A stretch of 64,000 bases of DNA. It comes from Auanema rhodensis. Its lineage: Eukaryota; Nematoda; Chromadorea; Rhabditida; Rhabditidae. Positions 25,965 to 41,400 of the stretch are shown here, piece by piece; within the stretch, counting starts at the first letter, position 1; each line of letters starts with the position of its first letter. A program made the translations under genes and the position numbers. The notes under the pieces were generated by a model that did no database searches, was not told where the DNA came from, and saw only the letters and a list, made by a program, of their open reading frames with translations. The DNA is taken from NCBI GenBank assembly GCA_964057225.1, contig OZ059898.1, forward strand, positions 16,903,267 through 16,967,266, given 5' to 3'.

Positions 25965-28772
25965 AACTCAACATACACTAATGCATCATTTTTCAAACGA
26001 TCATAACTAATTTTTGTATTAAGCGTTTCTCAATGTAGTATAGTGCATTCGATGCGGATTTTTAAACTGCGTCGATCTGTGTTATCAGATTTGCGCTAGC
26101 TTAAAAATGCACCGAGATATGAACTGATATAAGTTCACACTTATATCCTCGATTTTCACCCTGAAGAATTATTTTTTTCGTTGAATAACATTGTCCATCG
26201 TCTTTGCCTTGAAAAAAGGAATCTAAAGACATCTACTTTTTGCTAAATTATTCTGAAATTTTTCGAAAAAATTTTTGTCAAAATGTTTTTGGAAGCAATG
26301 TTGAGTGTACATGGAAACTCAACATACACTAATGCATCATTTTTCAAACGATCATAACTAATTTTTGTATTAAGCGTTTCTCAATGTAGTATAGTGCATT
26401 CGATGCGGATTTTCAAACTGCGTCGATCTGTGTTATCAGATTTGCGCTAGCTTAAAAATGCACCGAGATATCAACTGATATAAGTTCACACTTATATCCT
26501 CGATTTTCACCCTGAAGAATTATTTTTTTCGTTGAATAACAATGTCCATCGTCTTTGCCTTGAAAAAAGGAATCTAAAAACATCTACTTTTTGCTAAATT
26601 ATTTTGAAATTTTTCGAAAAAATTTTTGTCAAAATGTTTTTGGAAGCAATGTTGAGTGTACATGTAAACTCAACATACACTAATGCACCATTTTTCAAAC
26701 AATCATAACTAATTTTTGTATTAAGCGTTTCTCAATGTAGTATAGTGCATTCGATGCGGATTTTTAAGCTGCGTCGATCTGTGTTATCAAATTTGCGCTA
26801 GCTTAAAAATGCACCGAGATATCAACTGATATAAGTTCACACTTATATCCTCGATTTTCACCCTGAAGAAATAATTTTTTCGTTGAATAACATTGTCCAT
26901 CGTCTTTGCCTTGAAAAAAGGAATCTAAAAACATCTACTTTTTGCTAAATTATTCTGAAATTTTTCGAAAAAATTTTTGTCAAAATGTTTTTGGAAGCAA
27001 TGTTGAGTGTACATGGAAACTCAACATACACTAATGCATCATTTTTCAAACGATCATAACTAATTTTTGTATTAAGCGTTTCTCAATGTAGTATAGTGCA
27101 TTCGATGCGGATTTTTAAGCTGCGTCGATCTGTGTTATCAGATTTGCGCTAGCTTGAAAATGCACCGAGATATCAACTGATATAAGTTCACACTTATATC
27201 CTCAATTTTCACCCTGAAGAAATAATTTTTTCGTTGAATAACATTGTCCATCGTCTTTGCCTTGAAAAAAGGAATCTAAAAACATCTACTTTTTGCTAAA
27301 TTATTTTGAAATTTTTCGAAAAAATTTTTGTCAAAATGTTTTTGGAAGCAATGTTGAGTGTACATGTAAACTCAACATACACTAATGCACCATTTTTCAA
27401 ACGATCATAACTAATTTTTGTATTAAGCGTTTCTCAATGTAGTATAGTGCATTCGATGCGGATTTTTAAACTGCGTCGATCTGTGTTATCAAATTTGCGC
27501 TAGCTTAAAAATGCACCGAGATATCAACTGATATAAGTTCACACTTATATCCTCGATTTTCACCCTGAAGAATTATTTTTTTCGTTGAATAACATTGTCC
27601 ATCGTCTTTGCCTTGAAAAAAGGAATCTAAAAACATCTACTTTTTGCTAAATTATTCTGAAATTTTTTGAAAAAATTTTTGTGAAAATGTTTTTGGAAGC
27701 AATTTTGAGTGTACATGGAAACTCAACATACACTAATGCATCATTTTTCAAACGATCATAACTAATTTTTGTATTAAGCGTTTCTCAATGTAGTATAGTG
27801 CATTCGATGCGGATTTTTAAACTGCGTCGATCTGTGTTATCAGATTTGCGCTAGCTTAAAAATGCACCGAGATATCAACTGATATAAGTTCACACTTATA
27901 TCTTCGATTTTCACCCTGAAGAATAAATTTTTTCGGTGAATAACATTGTCCATCGTCTTTGCCTTGAAAAAAGGAATTTCAAAACATCTACTTTTTGCTA
28001 AATTATTCTGAAATTTTTCGAAAAAATTTTTGTCAAAATGTTTTTGGAAGCAATGTTGAGTGTACATGGAAACTCAACATACACTAATGCATCATTTTTC
28101 AAACGATCATAACTAATTTTTGTATTAAGCGTTTCTCAATGTAGTATAGTGCATTCGATGCGGATTTTTAAGCTGCGTCGATCTGTGTTATCAGATTTGC
28201 GCTAGCTTAAAAATGCACCGAGATATCAACTGATATAAGTTCACACTTATATCCTCGATTTTCACCCTGAAGAATTAATTTTTTCGTTGAATAACATTGT
28301 CCATCGTCTTTGCTTTGAAAAAAGGAATCTAAAAACATCTACTTTTTGCTAAATTATTTTGAAATTTTTCGAAAAAATTTTTGTCAAAATGTTTTTGGAA
28401 GCAATGTTGAGTGTACATGTAAACTCAACATACACTAATGCACCATTTTTCAAACAATCATAACTAATTTTTGTATTAAGCGTTTTTCAATGTAGTATAG
28501 TGCATTTGATGCGGATTTTTAAGCTGCGTCGATCTGTGTTATCAAATTTGCGCTAGCTTAAAAATGCACCGAGATATCAACTGATATAAGTTCACACTTA
28601 TATCCTCGATTTTCACCCTGAAGAAATAATTTTTTCGTTGAATAACATTGTCCATCGTCTTTGCCTTGAAAAAAGGAATCTAAAAACATCTACTTTTTGC
28701 TAAATTATTCTGAAATTTTTCGAAAAAATTTTTGTCAAAATGTTTTTGGAAGCAATGTTGAGTGTACATGGA

Positions 28773-29106
28773 AACTCAACATACACTAATGCATCATTTT
28801 TCAAACGATCATAACTAATTTTTGTATTAAGCGTTTCTCAATGTAGTATAGTGCATTCGATGCGGATTTTTAAGCTGCGTCGATCTGTGTTATCAGATTT
28901 GCGCTAGCTTAAAAATGCACCGAGATATCAACTGATATTTCGATTTTCACCCTGAAGAATTATTTTTTTCGTTGAATAACATTGTCCATCGTCTTTGCCT
29001 TGAAAAAAGGAATCTAAAAACATCTACTTTTTGCTAAATTATTCTGAAATTTTTTGAAAAAATTTTTGTGAAAATGTTTTTGGAAGCAATTTTGAGTGTA
29101 CATGGA
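28773..29106 (+). repeat. 334-bp monomer: 17-bp deletion of a hairpin arm
   Basis: The sequence reads ACTGATATTTCGATTTTC where other copies have the full GATATAAGT-TCAC-ACTTATATC hairpin. The junction is at 28938/28939. Seventeen bases running from the hairpin's left arm through the loop and right arm are gone, which fits a TCTTCG-type parent. It is the only deletion of more than 1 bp found in the window. Slippage across the hairpin during replication is a plausible cause. Confidence 0.9.
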
Positions 29107-31563
29107 AACTCAACATACACTAATGCATCATTTTTCAAACGATCATAACTAATTTTTGTATTAAGCGTTTCTCAATGTAGTATAGTGCATTTGATGCGGA
29201 TTTTTAAGCTGCGTCGATCTGTGTTATCAAATTTGCGCTAGCTTAAAAATGCACCGAGATATCAACTGATATAAGTTCACACTTATATCCTCGATTTTCA
29301 CCCTGAAGAATTAATTTTTTCGTTGAATAACATTGTCCATCGTCTTTGCCTTGAAAAAAGGAATCTAAAAACATCTACTTTTTGCTAAATTATTTTGAAG
29401 TTTTTCGAAAAAATTTTTGTCAAAATGTTTTTGGAAGCAATGTTGAGTGTACATGGAAACTCAACATACACTAATGCATCATTTTTCAAACGATCATAAC
29501 TAATTTTTGTATTAAGCGTTTCTCAATGTAGTATAGTGCATTCGATGCGGATTTTTAAGCTGCGTCGATCTGTGTTATCAGATTTGCGCTAGCTTAAAAA
29601 TGCACCGAGATATCAACTGATATAAGTTCACACTTATATCCTCGATTTTCACCCTGAAGAATTATTTTTTTCGTTGAATAACATTGTCCATCGTCTTTGC
29701 CTTGAAAAAAGGAATCTAAAAACATCTACTTTTTGCTAAATTATTCTGAAATTTTTTGAAAAAATTTTTGTGAAAATGTTTTTGGAAGCAATTTTGAGTG
29801 TACATGGAAACTCAACATACACTAATGCATCATTTTTCAAACGATCATAACTAATTTTTGTATTAAGCGTTTCTCAATGTAGTATAGTGCATTTGATGCG
29901 GATTTTTAAGCTGCGTCGATCTGTGTTATCAAATTTGCGCTAGCTTAAAAATGCACCGAGATATCAACTGATATAAGTTCACACTTATATCCTCGATTTT
30001 CACCCTGAAGAATTAATTTTTTCGTTGAATAACATTGTCCATCGTCTTTGCTTTGAAAAAAGGAATCTAAAAACTTCTATTTTTTGCTAAATTATTCTGA
30101 AATTTTTCGAAAAAATTTTTGTCAAAATGTTTTTGGAAGCAATGTTGAGTGTACATGGAAACTCAACATACACTAATGCATCATTTTTCAAACGATCATA
30201 ACTAATTTTTGTATTAAGCGTTCCTCAATGTAGTATAGTGCATTCGATGCGGATTTTTAAGCTGCGTCGATCTGTGTTATCAGATTTGCGCTAGCTTAAA
30301 AATGCACCGAGATATCAACTGATATAAGTTCACACTTATATCCTCAATTTTCACCCTGAAGAAATAATTTTTTCGTTGAATAACATTGTCCATCGTCTTT
30401 GCCTTGAAAAAAGGAATCTAAAAACATCTACTTTTTGCTAAATTATTTTGAAGTTTTTCGAAAAAATTTTTGTCAAAATGTTTTTGGAAGCAATGTTGAG
30501 TGTACATGGAAACTCAACATACACTAATGCATCATTTTTCAAACGATCATAACTAATTTTTGTATTAAGCGTTTCTCAATGTAGTATAGTGCATTCGATG
30601 CGGATTTTTAAGCTGCGTCGATCTGTGTTATCAGATTTGCGCTAGCTTAAAAATGCACCGAGATATCAACTGATATAAGTTCACACTTATATCCTCGATT
30701 TTCACCCTGAAGAATTATTTTTTTCGTTGAATAACATTGTCCATCGTCTTTGCCTTGAAAAAAGGAATCTAAAAACATCTACTTTTTGCTAAATTATTCT
30801 GAAATTTTTTGAAAAAATTTTTGTGAAAATGTTTTTGGAAGCAATTTTGAGTGTACATGGAAACTCAACATACACTAATGCATCATTTTTCAAACGATCA
30901 TAACTAATTTTTGTATTAAGCGTTTCTCAATGTAGTATAGTGCATTTGATGCGGATTTTTAAGCTGCGTCGATCTGTGTTATCAAATTTGCGCTAGCTTA
31001 AAAATGCACCGAGATATCAACTGATATAAGTTCACACTTATATCCTCGATTTTCACCCTGAAGAAATAATTTTTTCGTTGAATAACATTGTCCATCGTCT
31101 TTGCCTTGAAAAAAGGAATCTAAAAACATCTACTTTTTGCTAAATTATTCCGAAATTTTTCGAAAAAATTTTTGTCAAAATGTTTTTGGAAGCAATGTTG
31201 AGTGTACATGGAAACTCAACATACACTAATGCATCATTTTTCAAACGATCATAACTAATTTTTGTATTAAGCGTTTCTCAATGTAGTATAGTGCATTCGA
31301 TGCGGATTTTTAAGCTGCGTCGATCTGTGTTATCAGATTTGCGCTAGCTTAAAAATGCACCGAGACATCAACTGATATAAGTTCACACTTATATCCTCGA
31401 TTTTCACCCTGAAGAAATAATTTTTTCGTTGAATAACATTGTCCATCGTCTTTGCCTTGAAAAAAGAAATCTAAAAACATCTACTTTTTGCTAAATTATT
31501 TTGAAATTTTTCGAAAAAATTTTTGTCAAAATGTTTTTGGAAGCAATGTTGAGTGTACATGGA

Positions 31564-34500
31564 AACTCAACATACACTAATGCATCATTAGTCAAACGAT
31601 CATAACTAATTTTTGTATTAAGCGTTTCTCAATGTAGTATAGTGCATTCGATGCAGATTTTTAAGCTGCGTCGATCTGTGTTATCAGATTTGCGCTAGCT
31701 TAAAAATGCACCGAGATATCAACTGATATAAGTTCACACTTATATCCTCGATTTTCACCCTGAAAAAATAATTTTTTCGTTGAATAACATTGTCCATCGT
31801 CTTTGCCTTGAAAAAAGGAATCCAAAAACATCTACTTTTTGCTAAATTATTTTGAAATTTTTCGAAAAAATTTTTGTCAAAATGTTTTTGGAAGCAATGT
31901 TGAGTGTACATGGAAACTCAACATACACTAATGCATCATTTTTCAAACGATCATAACTAATTTTTGTATTAAGCGTTTCTCAATGTAGTATAGTGCATTC
32001 GATGCGGATTTTTAAACTGCGTCGATCTGTGTTATCAGATTTGCGCTAGCTTAAAAATGCACCGAGATATCAACTGATATAAGTTCACACTTATATCCTC
32101 GATTTTCACCCTGAAGAATTAATTTTTTCGTTGAATAACATTGTCCATCGTCTTTGCTTTGAAAAAAGGAATCTAAAAACATCTACTTTTTGCTAAATTA
32201 TTTTGAAATTTTTCGAAAAAATTTTTGTCAAAATGTTTTTGGAAGCAATGTTGAGTGTACATGTAAACTCAACATACACTAATGCACCATTTTTCAAACA
32301 ATCATAACTAATTTTTGTATTAAGCGTTTTTCAATGTAGTATAGTGCATTTGATGCGAATTTTTAAGCTGCGTCGATCTGTGTTATCAAATTTGCGCTAG
32401 CTTAAAAATGCACCGAGATATCAACTGATATAAGTTCACACTTATACCCTCGATTTTCACCCTGAAGAAATAATTTTTTCGTTGAATAACATTGTCCATC
32501 GTCTTTGCCTTGAAAAAAGGAATCTAAAAACATCTACTTTTTGCTAAATTATTCTGAAATTTTTCGAAAAAATTTTTGTCAAAATGTTTTTGGAAGCAAT
32601 GTTGAGTGTACATGGAAACTCAACATACACTAATGCATCATTTTTCAAACGATCATAACTAATTTTTGTATTAAGCGTTTCTCAATGTAGTATAGTGCAT
32701 TTGATGCGGATTTTTAAGCTGCGTCGATCTGTGTTATCAGATTTGCGCTAGCTTAAAAATGCACCGAGATATCAACTGATATAAGTTCACACTTATATCC
32801 TCAATTTTCACCCTGAAGAAATAATTTTTTCGTTGAATAACATTGTCCATCGTCTTTGCCTTGAAAAAAGGAATCTAAAAACATCTACTTTTTGCTAAAT
32901 TATTCTGAAATTTTTCGAAAAAATTTTTGTCAAAATGTTTTTGGAAGCAATGTTGAGTGTACATGGAAACTCAACATACACTAATGCATCATTTTTCAAA
33001 CGATCATAACTAATTTTTGTATTAAGCGTTTCTCAATGTAGTATAGTGCATTTGATGCGGATTTTTAAGCTGCGTCGATCTGTGTTATCAGATTTGCGCT
33101 AGCTTAAAAATGCACCGAGATATCAACTGATATAAGTTCACACTTATATCCTCAATTTTCACCCTGAAGAAATAATTTTTTCGTTGAATAACATTGTCCA
33201 TCGTCTTTGCCTTGAAAAAAGGAATCTAAAAACATCTACTTTTTGCTAAATTATTTTGAAATTTTTCGAAAAAATTTTTGTCAAAATGTTTTTGGAAGCA
33301 ATGTTGAGTGTACATGGAAACTCAACATACACTAATGCATCATTAGTCAAACGATCATAACTAATTTTTGTATTAAGCGTTTCTCAATGTAGTATAGTGC
33401 ATTCGATGCAGATTTTTAAGCTGCGTCGATCTGTGTTATCAGATTTGCGCTAGCTTAAAAATGCACCGAGATATCAACTGATATAAGTTCACACTTATAT
33501 CCTCGATTTTCACCCTGAAAAAATAATTTTTTCGTTGAATAACATTGTCCATCGTCTTTGCCTTGAAAAAAGGAATCCAAAAACATCTACTTTTTGCTAA
33601 ATTATTTTGAAATTTTTCGAAAAAATTTTTGTCAAAATGTTTTTGGAAGCAATGTTGAGTGTACATGGAAACTCAACATACACTAATGCATCATTTTTCA
33701 AACGATCATAACTAATTTTTGTATTAAGCGTTTCTCAATGTAGTATAGTGCATTCGATGCGGATTTTTAAACTGCGTCGATCTGTGTTATCAGATTTGCG
33801 CTAGCTTAAAAATGCACCGAGATATCAACTGATATAAGTTCACACTTATATCCTCGATTTTCACCCTGAAGAATTAATTTTTTCGTTGAATAACATTGTC
33901 CATCGTCTTTGCTTTGAAAAAAGGAATCTAAAAACATCTACTTTTTGCTAAATTATTTTGAAATTTTTCGAAAAAATTTTTGTCAAAATGTTTTTGGAAG
34001 CAATGTTGAGTGTACATGTAAACTCAACATACACTAATGCACCATTTTTCAAACAATCATAACTAATTTTTGTATTAAGCGTTTTTCAATGTAGTATAGT
34101 GCATTTGATGCGAATTTTTAAGCTGCGTCGATCTGTGTTATCAAATTTGCGCTAGCTTAAAAATGCACCGAGATATCAACTGATATAAGTTCACACTTAT
34201 ACCCTCGATTTTCACCCTGAAGAAATAATTTTTTCGTTGAATAACATTGTCCATCGTCTTTGCCTTGAAAAAAGGAATCTAAAAACATCTACTTTTTGCT
34301 AAATTATTCTGAAATTTTTCGAAAAAATTTTTGTCAAAATGTTTTTGGAAGCAATGTTGAGTGTACATGGAAACTCAACATACACTAATGCATCATTTTT
34401 CAAACGATCATAACTAATTTTTGTATTAAGCGTTTCTCAATGTAGTATAGTGCATTTGATACGGATTTTTAAGCTGCGTCGATCTGTGTTATCAGATTTG

Positions 34501-35073
34501 CGCTAGCTTAAAAATGCACCGGGATATCAACTGATATAAGTTCACACTTATATCCTCAATTTTCACCCTGAAGAAATAATTTTTTCGTTGAATAACATTG
34601 TCCATCGTCTTTGCCTTGAAAAAAGGAATCTAAAAACATCTACTTTTTGCTAAATTATTCTGAAATTTTTCGAAAAAATTTTTGTCAAAATGTTTTTGGA
34701 AGCAATGTTGAGTGTACATGGAAACTCAACATACACTAATGCATCATTTTTCAAACGATCATAACTAATTTTTGTATTAAGCGTTTCTCAATGTAGTATA
34801 GTGCATTTGATGCGGATTTTTAAGCTGCGTCGATCTGTGTTATCAGATTTGCGCTAGCTTAAAAATGCACCGAGATATCAACTGATATAAGTTCACACTT
34901 ATATCCTCAAGTTTCACCCTGAAGAAATAATTTTTTCGTTGAATAACATTGTCCATCGTCTTTGCCTTGAAAAAAGGAATCTAAAAACATCTACTTTTTG
35001 CTAAATTATACTGAAATTTTTCGAAAAAATTTTTGTCAAAATGTTTTTGGAAGCAATGTTGAGTGTACATGGA
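31564..35073 (+). repeat. Pentameric higher-order repeat, two copies (1755 bp each)
   Basis: 31564-33318 and 33319-35073 carry the same ordered types. Rare shared changes are GATGCAGATTT (first monomer), GATGCGAATTT and TATACCCTCG (third monomer), and two following monomers with CCTCAATTTTC or its derivative. The second copy has gained GATACGG, CCGGGATATC, CCTCAAGTTTC and ATTATACTG, so it has drifted more than the first. Confidence 0.9.
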
Positions 35074-35424
35074 AACTCAACATACACTAATGCATCATTT
35101 TTCAAACGATCATAACTAATTTTTGTATTAAGCGTTTCTCAATGTAGTATAGTGCATTTGATGCGGATTTTTAAGCTGCGTCGATCTGTGTTATCAGATT
35201 TGCGCTAGCTTAAAAATGCACCGAGATATCAACTGATATAAGTTCACACTTATATCCTCAATTTTCACCCTGAAGAAATAATTTTTTCGTTGAATAACAT
35301 TGTCCATCGTCTTTGCCTTGAAAAAAGGAATCTAAAAACATCTACTTTTTGCTAAATTATTTTGAAGTTTTTCGAAAAAATTTTTGTCAAAATGTTTTTG
35401 GAAGCAATGTTGAGTGTACATGGA

Positions 35425-38400
35425 AACTCAACATACACTAATGCATCATTTTTCAAACGATCATAACTAATTTTTGTATTAAGCGTTTCTCAATGTAGTA
35501 TAGTGCATTCGATGCGGATTTTCAAGCTGCGTCGATCTGTGTTATCAGATTTGCGCTAGCTTAAAAATGCACCGAGATATCAACTGATATAAGTTCACAC
35601 TTATATCCTCGATTTTCACCCTGAAGAATTAATTTTTTTGTTGAATAACATTGTCCATCGTCTTTGCCTTGAGAAAAGGAATTTGAAAACATCTACTTTT
35701 TGCTAAATTATTTTGAAATTTTTCGAAAAAATTTTTGTCAAAATGTTTTTGGAAGCAATGTTGAGTGTACATGGAAACTCAACATACACTAATGCATCAT
35801 TTTTCAAACGATCATAACTAATTTTTGTATTAAGCGTTTCTCAATGTAGTATAGTGCATTCGATGCGGATTTTTAAGCTGCGTCGATCTGTGTTATCAGA
35901 TTTGCGCTAGCTTAAAAATGCACCGAGATATCAACTGATATAAGTTCACACTTATATCCTCGATTTTCACCCTGAAGAAATAATTTTTTCGTTGAATAAC
36001 ATTGTCCATCGTCTTTGCCTTGAAAAAAGGAATCTAAAAACATCTACTTTTTGCTAAATTATTTTGAAGTTTTTCGAAAAAATTTTTGTCAAAATGTTTT
36101 TGGAAGCAATGTTGAGTGTACATGGAAACTCAACATACACTAATGCATCATTTTTCAAACGATCATAACTAATTTTTGTATTAAGCGTTTCTCAATGTAG
36201 TATAGTGCATTCGATGCGGATTCTCAAGCTGCGTCGATCTGTGTTATCAGATTTGCGCTAGCTTAAAAATGCACCGAGATATCAACTGATATAAGTTCAC
36301 ACTTATATCCTCGATTTTCACCCTGAAGAATTAATTTTTTTGTTGAATAACATTGTCCATCGTCTTTGCCTTGAGAAAAGGAATTTGAAAACATCTACTT
36401 TTTGCTAAATTATTTTGAAATTTTTCGAAAAAATTTTTGTCAAAATGTTTTTGGAAGCAATGTTGAGTGTACATGGAAACTCAACATACACTAATGCATC
36501 ATTTTTCAAACGATCATAACAAATTTTTGTATTAAGCGTTTCTCAATGTAGTATAGTGCATTCGATGCGGATTTTTAAGCTGCGTCGATCTGTGTTATGA
36601 GATTCGCGCTAGCTTAAAAATGCACCGAGATATCAACTGATATAAGTTCACACTTATATCCTCGATTTTCACCCTGATGAATTAATTTTTTCGTTGAATA
36701 ACATTGTCCATCGTCTTTGCTTTGAAAAAAGGAATCTAAAAACTTCTATTTTTTGCTAAATTATTTTGAAATTTTTCGAAAAAATTTTTGTCAAAATGTT
36801 TTTGGAAGCAATGTTGAGTGTACATGTAAACTCAACATACACTAATGCACCATTTTTCAAACAATCATAACTAATTTTTGTATTAAGCGTTTTTCAATGT
36901 AGTATAGTGCATTTGATGCGGATTTTTAAGCTGCGTCGATCTGTGTTATCAAATTTGCGCTAGCTTAAAAATGCACCGAGATATCAACTGATATAAGTTC
37001 ACACTTATATCCTCGATTTTCACCCTGAAGAAATAATTTTTTCGTTGAATAACATTGTCCATCGTCTTTGCCTTGAAAAAAGGAATCTAAAAACATCTAC
37101 TTTTTGCTAAATTATTTTGAAGTTTTTCGAAAAAATTTTTGTCAAAATGTTTTTGGAAGCAATGTTGAGTGTACATGGAAACTCAACATACACTAATGCA
37201 TCATTTTTCAAACGATCATAACTAATTTTTGTATTAAGCGTTTCTCAATGTAGTATAGTGCATTCGATGCGGATTCTCAAGCTGCGTCGATCTGTGTTAT
37301 CAGATTTGCGCTAGCTTAAAAATGCACCGAGATATCAACTGATATAAGTTCACACTTATATCCTCGATTTTCACCCTGAAGAATTAATTTTTTTGTTGAA
37401 TAACATTGTCCATCGTCTTTGCCTTGAGAAAAGGAATTTGAAAACATCTACTTTTTGCTAAATTATTTTGAAATTTTTCGAAAAAATTTTTGTCAAAATG
37501 TTTTTGGAAGCAATGTTGAGTGTACATGGAAACTCAACATACACTAATGCATCATTTTTCAAACGATCATAACAAATTTTTGTATTAAGCGTTTCTCAAT
37601 GTAGTATAGTGCATTCGATGCGGATTTTTAAGCTGCGTCGATCTGTGTTATGAGATTCGCGCTAGCTTAAAAATGCACCGAGATATCAACTGATATAAGT
37701 TCACACTTATATCCTCGATTTTCACCCTGATGAATTAATTTTTTCGTTGAATAACATTGTCCATCGTCTTTGCTTTGAAAAAAGGAATCTAAAAACTTCT
37801 ATTTTTTGCTAAATTATTTTGAAATTTTTCGAAAAAATTTTTGTCAAAATGTTTTTGGAAGCAATGTTGAGTGTACATGTAAACTCAACATACACTAATG
37901 CACCATTTTTCAAACAATCATAACTAATTTTTGTATTAAGCGTTTTTCAATGTAGTATAGTGCATTTGATGCGGATTTTTAAGCTGCGTCGATCTGTGTT
38001 ATCAAATTTGCGCTAGCTTAAAAATGCACCGAGATATCAACTGATATAAGTTCACACTTATATCCTCGATTTTCACCCTGAAGAAATAATTTTTTCGTTG
38101 AATAACATTGTCCATCGTCTTTGCCTTGAAAAAAGGAATCTAAAAACATCTACTTTTTGCTAAATTATTTTGAAGTTTTTCGAAAAAATTTTTGTCAAAA
38201 TGTTTTTGGAAGCAATGTTGAGTGTACATGGAAACTCAACATACACTAATGCATCATTTTTCAAACGATCATAACTAATTTTTGTATTAAGCGTTTCTCA
38301 ATGTAGTATAGTGCATTCGATGCGGATTTTTAAGCTGCGTCGATCTGTGTTATCAGATTTGCGCTAGCTTAAAAATGCACCGAGATATCAACTGATATAA

Positions 38401-41400
38401 GTTCACACTTATATCCTCGATTTTCACCCTGAAGAATTAATTTTTTTGTTGAATAACATTGTCCATCGTCTTTGCCTTGAGAAAAGGAATTTGAAAACAT
38501 CTACTTTTTGCTAAATTATTTTGAAATTTTTCGAAAAAATTTTTGTCAAAATGTTTTTGGAAGCAATGTTGAGTGTACATGGAAACTCAACATACACTAA
38601 TGCATCATTTTTCAAACGATCATAACTAATTTTTGTATTAAGCGTTTTTCAATGTAGTATAGTGCATTTGATGCGGATTTTTAAGCTGCGTCGATCTGTG
38701 TTATCAAATTTGCGCTAGCTTAAAAATGCACCGAGATATCAACTGATATAAGTTCACACTTATATCCTCGATTTTCACCCTGAAGAAATAATTTTTTCGT
38801 TGAATAACATTGTCCATCGTCTTTGCCTTGAAAAAAGGAATCTAAAAACATCTACTTTTTGCTAAATTATTCTGAAATTTTTCGAAAAAATTTTTGTCAA
38901 AATGTTTTTGGAAGCAATGTTGAGTGTACATGGAAACTCAACATACACTAATGCATCATTTTTCAAACGATCATAACTAATTTTTGTATTAAGCGTTTCT
39001 CAATGTAGTATAGTGCATTCGATGCGGATTCTCAAGCTGCGTCGATCTGTGTTATCAAATTTGCGCTAGCTTAAAAATGCACCGAGATATCAACTGATAT
39101 AAGTTCACACTTATATCCTCAATTTTCACCCTGAAGAAATAATTTTTTCGTTGAATAACATTGTCCATCGTCTTTGCCTTGAAAAAAGGAATCTAAAAAC
39201 ATCTACTTTTTGCTAAATTATTCTGAAATTTTTCGAAAAAATTTTTGTCAAAATGTTTTTGGAAGCAATGTTGAGTGTACATGGAAACTCAACATACACT
39301 AATGCATCATTTTTCAAACGATCATAACTAATTTTTGTATTAAGCGTTTCTCAATGTAGTATAGTGCATTCGATGCGGATTCTCAAGCTGCGTCGATCTG
39401 TGTTATCAAATTTGCGCTAGCTTAAAAATGCACCGAGATATCAACTGATATAAGTTCACACTTATATCCTCAATTTTCACCCTGAAGAAATAATTTTTTC
39501 GTTGAATAACATTGTCCATCGTCTTTGCCTTGAAAAAAGGAATCTAAAAACATCTACTTTTTGCTAAATTATTTTGAAGTTTTTCGAAAAAATTTTTGTC
39601 AAAATGTTTTTGGAAGCAATGTTGAGTGTACATGGAAACTCAACATACACTAATGCATCATTTTTCAAACGATCATAACTAATTTTTGTATTAAGCGTTT
39701 CTCAATGTAGTATAGTGCATTCGATGCGGATTTTCAAGCTGCGTCGATCTGTGTTATCAGATTTGCGCTAGCTTAAAAATGCACCGAGATATCAACTGAT
39801 ATAAGTTCACACTTATATCCTCGATTTTCACCCTGAAGAATTAATTTTTTTGTTGAATAACATTGTCCATCGTCTTTGCCTTGAGAAAAGGAATTTGAAA
39901 ACATCTACTTTTTGCTAAATTATTTTGAAATTTTTCGAAAAAATTTTTGTCAAAATGTTTTTGGAAGCAATGTTGAGTGTACATGGAAACTCAACATACA
40001 CTAATGCATCATTTTTCAAACGATCATAACTAATTTTTGTATTAAGCGTTTCTCAATGTAGTATAGTGCATTCGATGCGGATTTTTAAGCTGCGTCGATC
40101 TGTGTTATCAGATTTGCGCTAGCTTAAAAATGCACCGAGATATCAACTGATATAAGTTCACACTTATATCCTCGATTTTCACCCTGAAGAAATAATTTTT
40201 TCGTTGAATAACATTGTCCATCGTCTTTGCCTTGAAAAAAGGAATCTAAAAACATCTACTTTTTGCTAAATTATTTTGAAGTTTTTCGAAAAAATTTTTG
40301 TCAAAATGTTTTTGGAAGCAATGTTGAGTGTACATGGAAACTCAACATACACTAATGCATCATTTTTCAAACGATCATAACTAATTTTTGTATTAAGCGT
40401 TTCTCAATGTAGTATAGTGCATTCGATGCGGATTCTCAAGCTGCGTCGATCTGTGTTATCAGATTTGCGCTAGCTTAAAAATGCACCGAGATATCAACTG
40501 ATATAAGTTCACACTTATATCCTCGATTTTCACCCTGAAGAATTAATTTTTTTGTTGAATAACATTGTCCATCGTCTTTGCCTTGAGAAAAGGAATTTGA
40601 AAACATCTACTTTTTGCTAAATTATTTTGAAATTTTTCGAAAAAATTTTTGTCAAAATGTTTTTGGAAGCAATGTTGAGTGTACATGGAAACTCAACATA
40701 CACTAATGCATCATTTTTCAAACGATCATAACAAATTTTTGTATTAAGCGTTTCTCAATGTAGTATAGTGCATTCGATGCGGATTTTTAAGCTGCGTCGA
40801 TCTGTGTTATGAGATTCGCGCTAGCTTAAAAATGCACCGAGATATCAACTGATATAAGTTCACACTTATATCCTCGATTTTCACCCTGATGAATTAATTT
40901 TTTCGTTGAATAACATTGTCCATCGTCTTTGCTTTGAAAAAAGGAATCTAAAAACTTCTATTTTTTGCTAAATTATTTTGAAATTTTTCGAAAAAATTTT
41001 TGTCAAAATGTTTTTGGAAGCAATGTTGAGTGTACATGTAAACTCAACATACACTAATGCACCATTTTTCAAACAATCATAACTAATTTTTGTATTAAGC
41101 GTTTTTCAATGTAGTATAGTGCATTTGATGCGGATTTTTAAGCTGCGTCGATCTGTGTTATCAAATTTGCGCTAGCTTAAAAATGCACCGAGATATCAAC
41201 TGATATAAGTTCACACTTATATCCTCGATTTTCACCCTGAAGAAATAATTTTTTCGTTGAATAACATTGTCCATCGTCTTTGCCTTGAAAAAAGGAATCT
41301 AAAAACATCTACTTTTTGCTAAATTATTTTGAAGTTTTTCGAAAAAATTTTTGTCAAAATGTTTTTGGAAGCAATGTTGAGTGTACATGGAAACTCAACA

